Source: Maribellus comscasis
GTDB lineage: Bacteria; Bacteroidota; Bacteroidia; Bacteroidales; Prolixibacteraceae
DNA: 64,000 nucleotides
Direction: 5' to 3'
Assembly (NCBI RefSeq): GCF_009762775.1
Contig: NZ_CP046401.1
Coordinates: 4,922,001-4,986,000, forward strand
This document shows, piece by piece, positions 7,544-16,887 of this stretch (the stretch's first letter is position 1; each line of letters begins with the position of its first letter). The notes beneath the pieces are model-generated. The model saw nothing but the letters and a program-made list of their open reading frames with translations, searched no databases and had not been told where the DNA came from. The translations under genes were made by a program, and so were the position numbers.

Positions 7544-9619
7544 ATGGATAAGCAACACAATCATCAGGAGCCCGGAAACCACAAGGCGCATGAGCATCAT
7601 GAAGAACACGAACATCATGACGGGCACAAGCATAAAGACGGTAATCACGGCAGGCAGGGTGGCGGGTCGCACGATCACCATGCCATGATGATCCGGGATT
7701 TTCGCAAACGGTTCTGGGTTTCAACCATCATTTCAATCCCAATCCTGGTTTTCTCAACCATGATCCAGAATTTTTTGGGTTACCAGTGGCTACTCCCGGG
7801 CAACAAATATATTCTGCTGATCCTTTCTACCTTTGTTTATTTCTGGGGAGGCTGGCCTTTTCTAAAAGGGTTTTATGAGGAGATAAAAGCCAAAGGCCCC
7901 GGAATGATGACATTGATATCAATGGCTATTTCTGTCGCTTATTTTTACAGTGCTGCGACTGTATTTGGACTTAAAGGAGAAGATTTTTTCTGGGAGCTTG
8001 TTACATTGATCGACATCATGTTATTGGGCCACTGGCTGGAAATGAAATCGGTACTGGGGGCATCAAAAGCCCTTCAACTGCTGGTAAGCATGATGCCTGC
8101 CGAGGCACACCGGGTGAAAGGCGATCAGGTGGAAGATGTAAAACTGGAAGAACTCCAAAAAAATGATATCATCCTTATCAAACCCGGAGAGAAAGTATCG
8201 GCTGACGGGATTATCGTGGATGGCAGCAGTTACCTGAACGAGTCGATGCTTACAGGCGAATCAAAACCGGTAAAAAAGGAAAAGGACGATAAAGTGATCG
8301 GGGGGTCCATTAATGGCAACGGATCGTTGAAAGTAAAGGTTGTGGGCACCGGCAAGGACAGTTACCTTAATAAGGTGATAAAAATGGTTGAAGAGGCACA
8401 AAAAAGCAAGTCAAAAATGCAGAACCTTTCCGACAGGGCGGCTAAATGGCTTACTTACATTGCCCTTACCATTGGTTTTGGAACTTTAACCGTGTGGCTG
8501 TTGCTTGGCTACGATTTTGTTTTTGCCCTGGAACGGATGGTCACGGTCATGGTTATTGCCTGTCCGCACGCACTGGGCCTGGCCATACCGCTGGTGGTGG
8601 CTATTTCAACGGCCGTGTCGGCACAAAACGGCTTGCTGATACGCAACCGTACTGCTTTTGAAGAATCAAGAAAAATCACTACACTTTTGTTTGATAAAAC
8701 AGGAACATTGACAACGGGTGTTTTCGGCGTTGCCAGGTATGAATCGATAAACAAAGCAATAAAAAAAGAAGAAATGTTCCGCCTGGCCGGCGCTTTGGAG
8801 CAAAACTCGGAACACCCGATTGCCGTTGGCATTATAAATAAACTGAAAGAATTGAAAGTCAGTATCCCTAATGCTGAAAAGTTCAATGCCATCACCGGAA
8901 AAGGCGTTGAAGCCCGGGTTGAAGGAAAGCAGGTGAAAGTAGTAAGCCCCGGTTACTTAAAAGAGAAAAACTGGGAAATGCCCGAAGGTTCCGTTTCAAG
9001 CGAGGCGGAAACAGTGGTGTTTGTGATTGTTGATGAAAAGATTACGGGTTATATAGCGCTGTCAGATGCCATTCGCCCCGAAAGCAGGGAAGCCATCAAG
9101 ACATTTAAAGATAACAATATCAAGACATTTATGGCTACCGGCGATAACGAAAGGGTGGCCAAAGCGGTTGCATCCGAACTCGGGTTGGATGGTTATTTCG
9201 CTGAAGTTTTACCCCACAATAAGGTGGAGATTGTAAAAGATCTGCAGGGCAAGGGCGAGTTTGTGGCCATGACCGGCGACGGCGTAAACGATGCACCGGC
9301 GCTGGCACAAGCCAATGTAGGCATTGCAGTAGGATCGGGAACGGATATAGCGGCTGAAACTGCCGATATCGTTCTTGTAAACAGCAATCCAAAAGATATT
9401 GCCAACCTGATCTTGTTTGGTAAAGCGACCTACAACAAAATGATCCAAAACCTTATTTGGGCTACCGGGTATAATACTGTGGCCATCCCACTGGCCGCAG
9501 GTGTTTTATACTCTGCGGGCTTTGTGTTGGGACCTGCTGTCGGTGCTGTATTCATGAGCTTGAGCACCATCATTGTTGCCATCAATGCGCAATTCTTAAA
9601 ACGTAAAATGAAAAAATAA
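7544..9619 (+). CDS. copB: P1B-3 heavy-metal ATPase (CopB type, CPH motif)
   Basis: A 691-residue P-type ATPase. The N-terminal 45 residues are very His-rich instead of carrying HMA domains. The membrane metal site is CPH (residues 340-342), the mark of the P1B-3 group that exports copper or silver. Also present are TGES (about 237), the phosphorylated Asp in DKTGT (Asp384), and TGDGVND (577-583). It is distinct from the CPC-type pump at 43567, so the island has both classes. It lies behind a rhodanese gene and ahead of an aldolase gene with a 30-base gap, probably in one operon. Confidence 0.95.
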   Translation: MDKQHNHQEPGNHKAHEHHEEHEHHDGHKHKDGNHGRQGGGSHDHHAMMIRDFRKRFWVSTIISIPILVFSTMIQNFLGYQWLLPGNKYILLILSTFVYFWGGWPFLKGFYEEIKAKGPGMMTLISMAISVAYFYSAATVFGLKGEDFFWELVTLIDIMLLGHWLEMKSVLGASKALQLLVSMMPAEAHRVKGDQVEDVKLEELQKNDIILIKPGEKVSADGIIVDGSSYLNESMLTGESKPVKKEKDDKVIGGSINGNGSLKVKVVGTGKDSYLNKVIKMVEEAQKSKSKMQNLSDRAAKWLTYIALTIGFGTLTVWLLLGYDFVFALERMVTVMVIACPHALGLAIPLVVAISTAVSAQNGLLIRNRTAFEESRKITTLLFDKTGTLTTGVFGVARYESINKAIKKEEMFRLAGALEQNSEHPIAVGIINKLKELKVSIPNAEKFNAITGKGVEARVEGKQVKVVSPGYLKEKNWEMPEGSVSSEAETVVFVIVDEKITGYIALSDAIRPESREAIKTFKDNNIKTFMATGDNERVAKAVASELGLDGYFAEVLPHNKVEIVKDLQGKGEFVAMTGDGVNDAPALAQANVGIAVGSGTDIAAETADIVLVNSNPKDIANLILFGKATYNKMIQNLIWATGYNTVAIPLAAGVLYSAGFVLGPAVGAVFMSLSTIIVAINAQFLKRKMKK

Positions 9620-9649
9620 CAACAACTATTTTAAAGAAAGCAGCAAAAT

Positions 9650-10714
9650 ATGATAAACAGGATAGAAAAAATCAAAGAATACCTGGGTGATTCCCGGGAT
9701 GATTTATTAACACATAAGTGTAAAACAGTAACAGTAGACCAGCTTACGCTTCCCGGTCCTGATTCTCTCGACAAAGTTTTTACAGAAAGCGACCGCAGCG
9801 TACAAGTGCTGAAAAGCCTCGCTTCTATTTATAATCATGGCAGGCTGGGCGGTACCGGTTTCCTGTCAATATTGCCTGTTGACCAGGGTATTGAGCATAC
9901 AGCAGGCAGCTCTTTTGCTCCAAACCCGATGTATTTCGACCCTGAAAATATCATCAAACTGGCAATTGAAGGCGGGTGCAACGCAGTGGCCACTACCTTT
10001 GGGGGTCTGGCGTTACATGCCCGGAAATATGCGCATAAAATTCCCTTTATAGTAAAAATAAACCACAACGAATTATTGACCTATCCCTACACCTACGACC
10101 AGATTATGTTTGGGTCGGTACGCGAGGCCTGGAACCTGGGGGCGGCGGCTGTTGGAGCCACTATTTACTTTGGCTCTGCAGAGGCCAACCGTCAGATACA
10201 GGAAGTGTCGGAGGCTTTTGAGGAGGCACACGGGCTGGGAATGGGAACTATTTTGTGGTGTTATACACGAAACAGTGCCTTTAAAACAGTAGACAGGGAT
10301 TACCACACCGCAGCCGATCTTACCGGACAGGCTAACCATATTGGTGTAACCATTAAGGCCGACCTGATCAAACAAAAACTTCCTGAAACTAATGGAGGAT
10401 TCCGTGATCTCAAATTTGGAAAAACTGATCCGGCGATGTATGATAAGCTTGCCACCAATCACCCTATTGATTTATGCCGTTACCAAGTGATCAGCAACTA
10501 TATGGGAAAAATCGGTTTGATCAATTCGGGGGGCGCCTCTTCAGGAGCGTCCGATTTTGCGGAGGCAGTGCGCACTGCCGTGATCAACAAAAGAGCGGGG
10601 GGTACCGGGCTGATTTCAGGAAGAAAGGCTTTCCAACGCCCGTTTAAGGAAGGTGTCCAATTACTGAATATCATACAGGATGTTTATCTTTCAGAAGATA
10701 TTACCATTGCATGA
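9650..10714 (+). CDS. fbaB: Class I fructose-bisphosphate aldolase (FbaB/DhnA type)
   Basis: A 354-residue protein with [15 protein letters not shown], typical of the DhnA/FbaB aldolases of archaea and many bacteria. [14 protein letters not shown] contains the likely Schiff-base lysine (about Lys236). Class I enzymes split fructose 1,6-bisphosphate without a metal ion, unlike the zinc- or iron-dependent class II enzymes. It sits between a copper ATPase and an MFS transporter, with an archaeal-type GAPDH further down. Placing two glycolytic enzymes in a metal island suggests a metal-tolerant bypass, which is inference. Confidence 0.9.
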   Translation: MINRIEKIKEYLGDSRDDLLTHKCKTVTVDQLTLPGPDSLDKVFTESDRSVQVLKSLASIYNHGRLGGTGFLSILPVDQGIEHTAGSSFAPNPMYFDPENIIKLAIEGGCNAVATTFGGLALHARKYAHKIPFIVKINHNELLTYPYTYDQIMFGSVREAWNLGAAAVGATIYFGSAEANRQIQEVSEAFEEAHGLGMGTILWCYTRNSAFKTVDRDYHTAADLTGQANHIGVTIKADLIKQKLPETNGGFRDLKFGKTDPAMYDKLATNHPIDLCRYQVISNYMGKIGLINSGGASSGASDFAEAVRTAVINKRAGGTGLISGRKAFQRPFKEGVQLLNIIQDVYLSEDITIA

Positions 10715-10759
10715 TTTCATGGAAACAACCTATTAAACAAAAAAAAGAGATCTTAGCCA

Positions 10760-11977
10760 ATGAGTAACTTATTGCTAAATAAAAAATTTATCGTTTTACT
10801 GGTCTGTTTGTTTGTGGTAATGACCGGTTACGGGATTTTGTTACCGGTGCTGCCCTTTTTTATCGAACGGCTGGTAGCATCTGCCGGGAACGGTAATACC
10901 GACATATCCTTCCATTTTAGTATACTCACGGCTATTTATCCCTTTGCCCTGGTATTCACAGCGCCCTTTTGGGGGAAGGTTTCCGATCGGACAGGTCCCA
11001 GGGCGCTTATTATCCTTGGACTTGGAGGTTACTCGCTTATGCAAATTATGATTGCCTTTAGTACCAACCTCATCATGCTTTACGCCGCGAGAATTTTGGG
11101 CAGCCTGCTTTCTTCTTTTCTGGTACCGGTGGTCAACGCTTACATCAGCGACATTACTACCAAAGAAAAACGCACCCGGGCCATAGCCTGGGCAGGAACT
11201 GCCGCAAGTGCCGGTGTAATTACCGGACCCGGTATAAGCGGCTTGCTCATCAATAACAACCTGCATTTCAGATGGCAGTCCGGCCACTGGATGATTGACC
11301 GTTTTAGTGTGCCCTTTCTGGCTCTCGCTATTTTAGGCGTCATCACCCTGGTGGCTTCCCTGTTTGTTTTGAAACGCACAAAAAGAGTACCTGCAACTGC
11401 GCGGCGAAACCTGACTTTTCAAATATTCCCGAAAGGGAAATGGAAAAGTATGGGCGAATTACTGATATTATCATTGATCATACAATTTGCAATAACTTTA
11501 TTTGAGTCTGTTTTTATTCTCTATGGTAAGGATGTTAGAAATTATTCGGCTTCATTTATCGGTATCGGGTTGTTGGTTTGTGGCCTTGTAATGGCCATTT
11601 TACAGCCCGTAATTGCAAAATGGGGCCCGTTAATTTTCCGAAACATTAAAAAACAGATATTATATGGGTTCCTGATAGCCGGGGCAGTTTTGATGTTATT
11701 TGTTTGGGGCCAGGACAACTGGTTCCTTATCACAGCCATAGCGCTTTTCGGTTTGGGCACATCGTTGGTCATTCCCAACCTTATTGCCCTTATTTCCCTG
11801 CAGGAACGTGAATCTTCGGGCTGGGCTTTGGGGATGCAATCTTCCTTTAGCGGAATCGGGCAAATTGGCGGCCCCTTATTGGGAACAGCTATTTATACCT
11901 TGAATAGAAGCGCCCCTTTTTATATTGCAGGTGGCCTTCTTGTTTTAGTGGCATTTATTCAATTTAACAAAAAATAA
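10760..11977 (+). CDS. MFS transporter (drug-resistance type)
   Basis: A 405-residue protein with about 12 membrane helices. The first helix has GYGILLPVLPFF, and the loop after helix 2 is GKVSDRTGPRALIILG, the MFS motif A of drug:H+ antiporters of the TetA/Bmr kind. It lies between the aldolase and GAPDH genes in a tight array (45 and 12 base gaps), so it is probably cotranscribed. A metabolite or drug substrate cannot be told from sequence. Confidence 0.88.
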   Translation: MSNLLLNKKFIVLLVCLFVVMTGYGILLPVLPFFIERLVASAGNGNTDISFHFSILTAIYPFALVFTAPFWGKVSDRTGPRALIILGLGGYSLMQIMIAFSTNLIMLYAARILGSLLSSFLVPVVNAYISDITTKEKRTRAIAWAGTAASAGVITGPGISGLLINNNLHFRWQSGHWMIDRFSVPFLALAILGVITLVASLFVLKRTKRVPATARRNLTFQIFPKGKWKSMGELLILSLIIQFAITLFESVFILYGKDVRNYSASFIGIGLLVCGLVMAILQPVIAKWGPLIFRNIKKQILYGFLIAGAVLMLFVWGQDNWFLITAIALFGLGTSLVIPNLIALISLQERESSGWALGMQSSFSGIGQIGGPLLGTAIYTLNRSAPFYIAGGLLVLVAFIQFNKK

Positions 11978-11989
11978 AATCTTAAAAAA

Positions 11990-13018
11990 ATGAAAAAAGT
12001 AAAAGTAGCCATCAACGGATATGGCGTAATTGGAAAACGAGTAGCGGAAGCCGTTGCCTTACAGGACGATATGGAACTGGCCGGGGTTTGCGATATTATT
12101 ACCGACTGGCGGATAAAAATAGCCGTACAAAGGGGATACCCGGTATTTGCTTTTAATGACGACTTCAGAAAGCAAATGGAAAATGCAGATATACAGGTAC
12201 ACGGCATCCTTTCCGATCTGATAAAGCAAGCAGATATTATTGTGGATTGCACCCCGAAGAAAATCGCTGCCAAAAATATTGAGAAATACAAGGAAGCCAA
12301 CCTGAAATTTATTGTTCAGGGCGGGGAAAAACACGAAACAACCGGGCACTCTTTCAGCGCCGAAAACAATTATGAAACGGCATTGGGACGGGAGTCAACG
12401 CGGGTTGTATCATGCAATACAACATCTATTGTACGCACGCTTACCGCCCTGAAAAATGCGGGGCTGTTGAAAAAAGCAAGGGGGACACTGCTCCGCCGGG
12501 CAACCGATCCATGGGAAAGCCACCTGAACGGGATAATGAACACGCTGGTGCCCGAAAAGGAAATCCCCAGCCATCAGGGGCCCGATGCACAGACGGTCGA
12601 TCCCGATCTGGATGTAATAACCGCGGCCGTTAAAGTCCCGGAAACCCTAAGCCATTTGCATTACTGGAATGTACAACTCACCAGGGAAGCAAGTAAAGAG
12701 GAAGTGCTGGATGCTTTTCGCACATCCACCCGTGTTGCCTTTATCAACTACGGTGACGGGCTTTCGGCCAACAATGCCATCAAAGAGCTGATGATGGCGT
12801 TGAACAGGCCTTATGGTGATATGTACGAAGTGGCCCTGTGGGAGGACATGTTGAAAGTGCAAGGCGATGAATTGTTTTATGCTTACGTGGTGGACAACCA
12901 GGCCATTGTAATTCCTGAAACCATTGATGCCATCAGGGCAATGACCGAAATAGAAAAAGATTTCGAAAATTCTATTAGGAAGACCAATAAAAGCCTGGGG
13001 ATACGGCAGGATTTTTAA
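11990..13018 (+). CDS. Archaeal-type (type II) glyceraldehyde-3-phosphate dehydrogenase
   Basis: A 342-residue protein. The N-terminal VAINGYGVIGKRVA is a Rossmann nucleotide site, and VSCNTTSIVRTL carries the catalytic Cys142. The overall pattern, with a long HQGPDAQTVDPDLDV segment, fits the archaeal type II GAPDH family and not the usual bacterial GapA. It oxidises glyceraldehyde 3-phosphate with NAD(P). Such enzymes are rare in bacteria, so horizontal transfer is likely. The neighbouring class I aldolase would give a pair of adjacent glycolytic steps. Regulation is likely from the copB operon promoter. Confidence 0.87.
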   Translation: MKKVKVAINGYGVIGKRVAEAVALQDDMELAGVCDIITDWRIKIAVQRGYPVFAFNDDFRKQMENADIQVHGILSDLIKQADIIVDCTPKKIAAKNIEKYKEANLKFIVQGGEKHETTGHSFSAENNYETALGRESTRVVSCNTTSIVRTLTALKNAGLLKKARGTLLRRATDPWESHLNGIMNTLVPEKEIPSHQGPDAQTVDPDLDVITAAVKVPETLSHLHYWNVQLTREASKEEVLDAFRTSTRVAFINYGDGLSANNAIKELMMALNRPYGDMYEVALWEDMLKVQGDELFYAYVVDNQAIVIPETIDAIRAMTEIEKDFENSIRKTNKSLGIRQDF

Positions 13019-13025
13019 GGACAGG

Positions 13026-13715
13026 ATGTTCAGAATTAAGTACCTTATTATAGCGATGATTTTGCTGGCATGGGTCAGGATATGCCAGGGGCAGGACAAT
13101 ATGCTCATTGAACAAATTGCAGGCAGGGATATTATCCGTAAGGGCTATAATGAAGCAGGCGACCAAATTTCGAAACAAAAGTTCTCAATCAGTAACCTGG
13201 ATACGGTGGATGGATTTTTATCCGTGAAAATCAGGGTTTCGTTATTTGATAAAAAGGACAAGCTAACCGACAGTTATACCACTGATTATGTTTGTAAGCC
13301 GGACGAATCGAATGTCCTTGTCACTGTTTTCCCGTTCGCCCGGCAAAATGACGCAGAATATGTCATCGAAACTTCATCGCCGGAGTTTAAAGAACTATAT
13401 GATTTTTCAGACAATGCTAAAAAGTTAAATGACCTCAGTGTTGAGATGTCTGTTAAATCGGGGCTTTTAGGTTTTTTTGGTTCTAAAAACCGGATTTCGA
13501 TAAAAAACAGGAGCCTTGAAATGGAAACCGGTAATTATATCCTTACATCTGACTTGACAGTTGAAGCCTATTTGTGGGGCATTCGTGTGAAGTCGATTCA
13601 ATACGAAGTTATTGAAATGCTGAATGCGGAAAAATTTTTGATGAGACAAAAGTTCCAAAACAAAAGTGGCAGTTTTTTTATAGTGAATTACAATGCAATC
13701 GGTAAAGAATTTTAA
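13026..13715 (+). CDS. Secreted protein of unknown function (DUF3108-like)
   Basis: A 229-residue protein with a signal peptide (MFRIKYLIIAMILLAW...QG). The rest is beta-rich with many charged residues and no cysteine cluster or membrane helix after the signal. A pattern such as GFLSVKIRVSLFDKKDKL, repeated strands and the near-C-terminal MRQKFQNKSG resemble periplasmic beta-sheet proteins of the DUF3108 type, but this is a loose match. It follows GAPDH after 7 bases, so it is in the same operon. No function is proposed. Confidence 0.6.
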   Translation: MFRIKYLIIAMILLAWVRICQGQDNMLIEQIAGRDIIRKGYNEAGDQISKQKFSISNLDTVDGFLSVKIRVSLFDKKDKLTDSYTTDYVCKPDESNVLVTVFPFARQNDAEYVIETSSPEFKELYDFSDNAKKLNDLSVEMSVKSGLLGFFGSKNRISIKNRSLEMETGNYILTSDLTVEAYLWGIRVKSIQYEVIEMLNAEKFLMRQKFQNKSGSFFIVNYNAIGKEF

Positions 13716-13739
13716 TTTGAAAGTTACCAAAAAACCATC

Positions 13740-14075
13740 ATGAATAAAACAAACAATCTTAAGCCAACCTTGGTTTTAATATCCGCATGGCTGGTGGTCT
13801 TAGTTTCATACTATCTTCAAATGCGAATGGCGAATTCACTGTTTTCAAGGTCAGGATCGATGATGGTGCTCATTACTGTTGTGGCAAAACAGATGTTGTT
13901 AAAAGGCAGGAATGAATACCATCACCAGCAGTTGAGAAAGTTGGCTGCGGGCAAAAAGGCAAATCTTGAAAAAATCCACCCCACCAAAAGTTATGGATAT
14001 CTCGAAACCGTTGCTAATTTCAATATTCTTATTGGTACTTTAATTTGGGGCTATGGCGATTTAATCTATCAATAA
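13740..14075 (+). CDS. Small membrane protein of unknown function
   Basis: A 111-residue protein with a hydrophobic segment at about residues 9-26 and another near the C-terminus (about 92-108), separated by a basic, His-containing region (EYHHQQLRKLAAGKKA). I do not recognise a family. It lies 24 bases after the secreted DUF3108-like protein gene and just before a rhodanese gene. Confidence 0.6.
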   Translation: MNKTNNLKPTLVLISAWLVVLVSYYLQMRMANSLFSRSGSMMVLITVVAKQMLLKGRNEYHHQQLRKLAAGKKANLEKIHPTKSYGYLETVANFNILIGTLIWGYGDLIYQ

Positions 14076-14098
14076 AAAATGTTTAAAAGGAGGTTAAT

Positions 14099-14539
14099 AT
14101 GAAAAAGATTATTCCAACATTTATTGTTTTTATGGTTTCGTTTACGCTGCTTTATGCTGGAAATAGAGCATCCGAAAAATTGCAGGAGGGTGAGGGCGTG
14201 AATAAAATTTCAGCGTCTCAACTTCATGAAATGATGGAGAAGAAAGATTTCATACTTGTGAATGTACACATCCCGTATGCCGGGGAAATTCCCAAAACGG
14301 ATATATTAATTCCTTACGATGAAATTATAGAACACCTGGAAAAACTGCCCGCAAAAGATCAAAAAATTGTGTTGTACTGCCGGAGCGACCGTATGAGTAC
14401 CATTGCCTCAGAAAAACTTGCGGACGAGGGATATTCAAATATTTACAATTTAAAAGGCGGCATGAAAGCATGGAAAACAGCGGGTTATGAGTTAATTAAC
14501 AACCCACCATCGAAGACTATCCGTTCGGGCAAAAAATGA
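14099..14539 (+). CDS. Secreted rhodanese-like protein
   Basis: A 146-residue protein with a signal peptide and one rhodanese domain. ISASQLHEMMEKKDFILVNVH begins the domain and the active loop is VLYCRSDRMS with Cys94. The ALR-type DxR motif of cytoplasmic enzymes is replaced by NVHIP, so it may be a binding or redox-sensing domain. Its export and its position ahead of a multicopper oxidase suggest a role in envelope thiol or sulfur chemistry. The gene has a strong Shine-Dalgarno, AAAGGAGG at 14086-14093. Confidence 0.82.
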   Translation: MKKIIPTFIVFMVSFTLLYAGNRASEKLQEGEGVNKISASQLHEMMEKKDFILVNVHIPYAGEIPKTDILIPYDEIIEHLEKLPAKDQKIVLYCRSDRMSTIASEKLADEGYSNIYNLKGGMKAWKTAGYELINNPPSKTIRSGKK

Positions 14540-14590
14540 TGGAGATTCCGTGATTATGATATTTCAACAACCTTTAAAATTGAAAAAAAC

Positions 14591-16882
14591 ATGAAAATAA
14601 GTTTTACTTTTTTATTTTTCGCCTTACTTATAATGGCAGGAAATTCAGCTTTGTCCAAAACCGATACAACTACCTACCATCTAACCCTGCGTCAGGAAAC
14701 CGTAAACAAAGCCGGCAAAGATGTGATGGGCATGACTATCAATAATAGCATACCCGGACCAACCCTGCATTTTACCGAGGGTGATTATGCAGTTATTTAC
14801 GTTAAAAACGAAATGGACGAGGAGACTTCTGTACACTGGCACGGTATATTGCTCCCCAATTTTTACGATGGGGTACCTTATTTAAATACCCCACCCATAT
14901 TGCCCGGCGAAACCCAAAAATACGAATTCCGACTTAAACAGGCAGGAACGTACTGGTACCATTCGCACACCATGTTGCAGGAACAAAGCGGGGTTTACGG
15001 CGCTTTGGTTATCGAACCGCAAGAAAAGACACTTGATTACGACAAAGATTTAGTATTGGTACTTTCGGACTGGACAAATGAAAAACCGATGAATGTGTTG
15101 CGGAATTTAAAACGCGGCACGGAGTGGTACACCATCAAAAAAGGAACAGCAACGCCGCTTAACCAGGTGATTGCCCGCGGAGCTTTGGGCGCCCAGCTCA
15201 ACTTTTGGAAAGACCGCATGGAAGGAGCCGACATTGCCGATATTTATTATGAGGAATTCCTGATAAACGGTGAACAAAGCCGGGAATATCCCAATTTTGA
15301 ACCGGGCGAAAAGGTGAGGTTGCGCATTGTAAATGCTGCCGCATCTACCGCGTTCTGGTTGTCGATTGGCGCTGGAAACCCCACCCTGGTCGCGGCTGAC
15401 GGATTAAGGGTTGAACCCTACAAAACTGACAAACTGTTCATTGCCATTGCCGAAACATACGACTTCCTGGTAACCGTGCCACAAGAAGGCAAAATCGAAT
15501 TCACGGCTACCGGACAGGACGGCTCGGGCAAAACCTCGGCACATATTGGAACCGGACAAACCATTCAAGCCCCGGTCATTCCCAAACCCGATAAAATAAA
15601 AATGATGCAGCAAATGTCCAAAATGGAAATGCGCATGGGCGCACCGGCCATAAAATTCAGGCCTAAAAACGACGACCCGCACCACCTCCGCAAAAACTGG
15701 GGAATGATAATGCCCGAAATGGAAGGTATGGAACAGGAACAAAGGACAAAACATGACATGCAAAACGCGGATGGGCATGCAATGGGAAATATGCAGAAAA
15801 CGGAAAAAGATACGATGCAGCAAATAGATGCCGACGGCAGGAACATGGACATGGATATGGGCGGGGAAGGCATGTATTCCGAGTATCATTACAATTTCTT
15901 AAAAGCACTGGAAAAAACTACTTATCCCGCAGATGCGCCAGTGAAAGAAGTTCTGCTCAACCTCACCGGCAACATGCAACGTTACATCTGGAGCATGAAC
16001 GGTATCCCGCTTTCAGAAACCGATAAAATACTTATCAAAGAAGGCGAAATTACCCGCATCACCTTTAACAACCTTACAATGATGCACCATCCCATGCACC
16101 TGCACGGGCACTTTTTCAGGGTCATCAACGAAAACGGGGAGTATTCCCCTCTGAAACATACCGTAAACGTGGCGCCCATGCAACAGTTAACCGTGGAGTT
16201 TTATGGCGATGAATACGGCGACTGGTTTTTTCATTGCCACATTTTGTACCACATGATGGGTGGGATGGCCAGGATTTTTAGCTATGACACACCGCGAGAC
16301 CCACGTCTCAGAGGTTACCCGGTTTCCGAACTCATCCACGAAACTAACCGCTGGTATTCCTGGGGCCTGGCTGATGTGGCTTCGCACCTCACCGAAGTCA
16401 ACCTGGTTACCTCCAACCTTCGCAACCAGTTTAACGTAAATGCAGAATACGGCTGGAACCAAAACATGGAAGTTGAATTTACCTACGAACGCTATCTATA
16501 CGATTATTTCACTGTTTTTGCCGGTGTGAACATGGAGAACGAACTGGAAGACAACCTCGATAAAATTTCGACCACAGCCGTGGCTGGTTTTCGCTGGTTT
16601 ACACCTTATATGTTTAATTTGGATGTCAGAATTGATAATGAGCTAAGGCCACGTCTCGCAATTGGGCGGGAATTGATGCTGTTTCCGAGGCTGTTTGTTT
16701 TTGGCTACTACGAATACCAAATGGATTTTGGATGGGTAAATGACCTCGGGGAGAACACCTGTTTTGCGCATGAAACCGTCTGGAATGCCGGGGCAGAGTA
16801 CATGTTATCAAGGAATTTCTCGCTCATGGCCAGCTACGACAATCGCTACGGAGCTGGTGGTGGTTTATCTATTAGATTTTAA
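14591..16882 (+). CDS. Multicopper oxidase with C-terminal outer-membrane barrel-like domain (PcoA-PcoB type fusion)
   Basis: A 763-residue secreted protein, longer than the about 600 residues of PcoA/CopA oxidases. Copper ligands are visible as VHWHG, YWYHSH, HHPMHLHGHF and FFHCHILYHMMGGM. A long Met/His-rich insert occupies about residues 335-430. After residue about 585 the protein changes to alternating strands ending in GGGLSIRF, with the terminal Phe usual in outer-membrane barrels. That part resembles PcoB/CopB, which is a separate protein in proteobacteria. It would oxidise Cu(I) and may tether the enzyme to the outer membrane. A permease gene follows after 5 bases. Confidence 0.86.
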   Translation: MKISFTFLFFALLIMAGNSALSKTDTTTYHLTLRQETVNKAGKDVMGMTINNSIPGPTLHFTEGDYAVIYVKNEMDEETSVHWHGILLPNFYDGVPYLNTPPILPGETQKYEFRLKQAGTYWYHSHTMLQEQSGVYGALVIEPQEKTLDYDKDLVLVLSDWTNEKPMNVLRNLKRGTEWYTIKKGTATPLNQVIARGALGAQLNFWKDRMEGADIADIYYEEFLINGEQSREYPNFEPGEKVRLRIVNAAASTAFWLSIGAGNPTLVAADGLRVEPYKTDKLFIAIAETYDFLVTVPQEGKIEFTATGQDGSGKTSAHIGTGQTIQAPVIPKPDKIKMMQQMSKMEMRMGAPAIKFRPKNDDPHHLRKNWGMIMPEMEGMEQEQRTKHDMQNADGHAMGNMQKTEKDTMQQIDADGRNMDMDMGGEGMYSEYHYNFLKALEKTTYPADAPVKEVLLNLTGNMQRYIWSMNGIPLSETDKILIKEGEITRITFNNLTMMHHPMHLHGHFFRVINENGEYSPLKHTVNVAPMQQLTVEFYGDEYGDWFFHCHILYHMMGGMARIFSYDTPRDPRLRGYPVSELIHETNRWYSWGLADVASHLTEVNLVTSNLRNQFNVNAEYGWNQNMEVEFTYERYLYDYFTVFAGVNMENELEDNLDKISTTAVAGFRWFTPYMFNLDVRIDNELRPRLAIGRELMLFPRLFVFGYYEYQMDFGWVNDLGENTCFAHETVWNAGAEYMLSRNFSLMASYDNRYGAGGGLSIRF

Positions 16883-16887
16883 TTATC

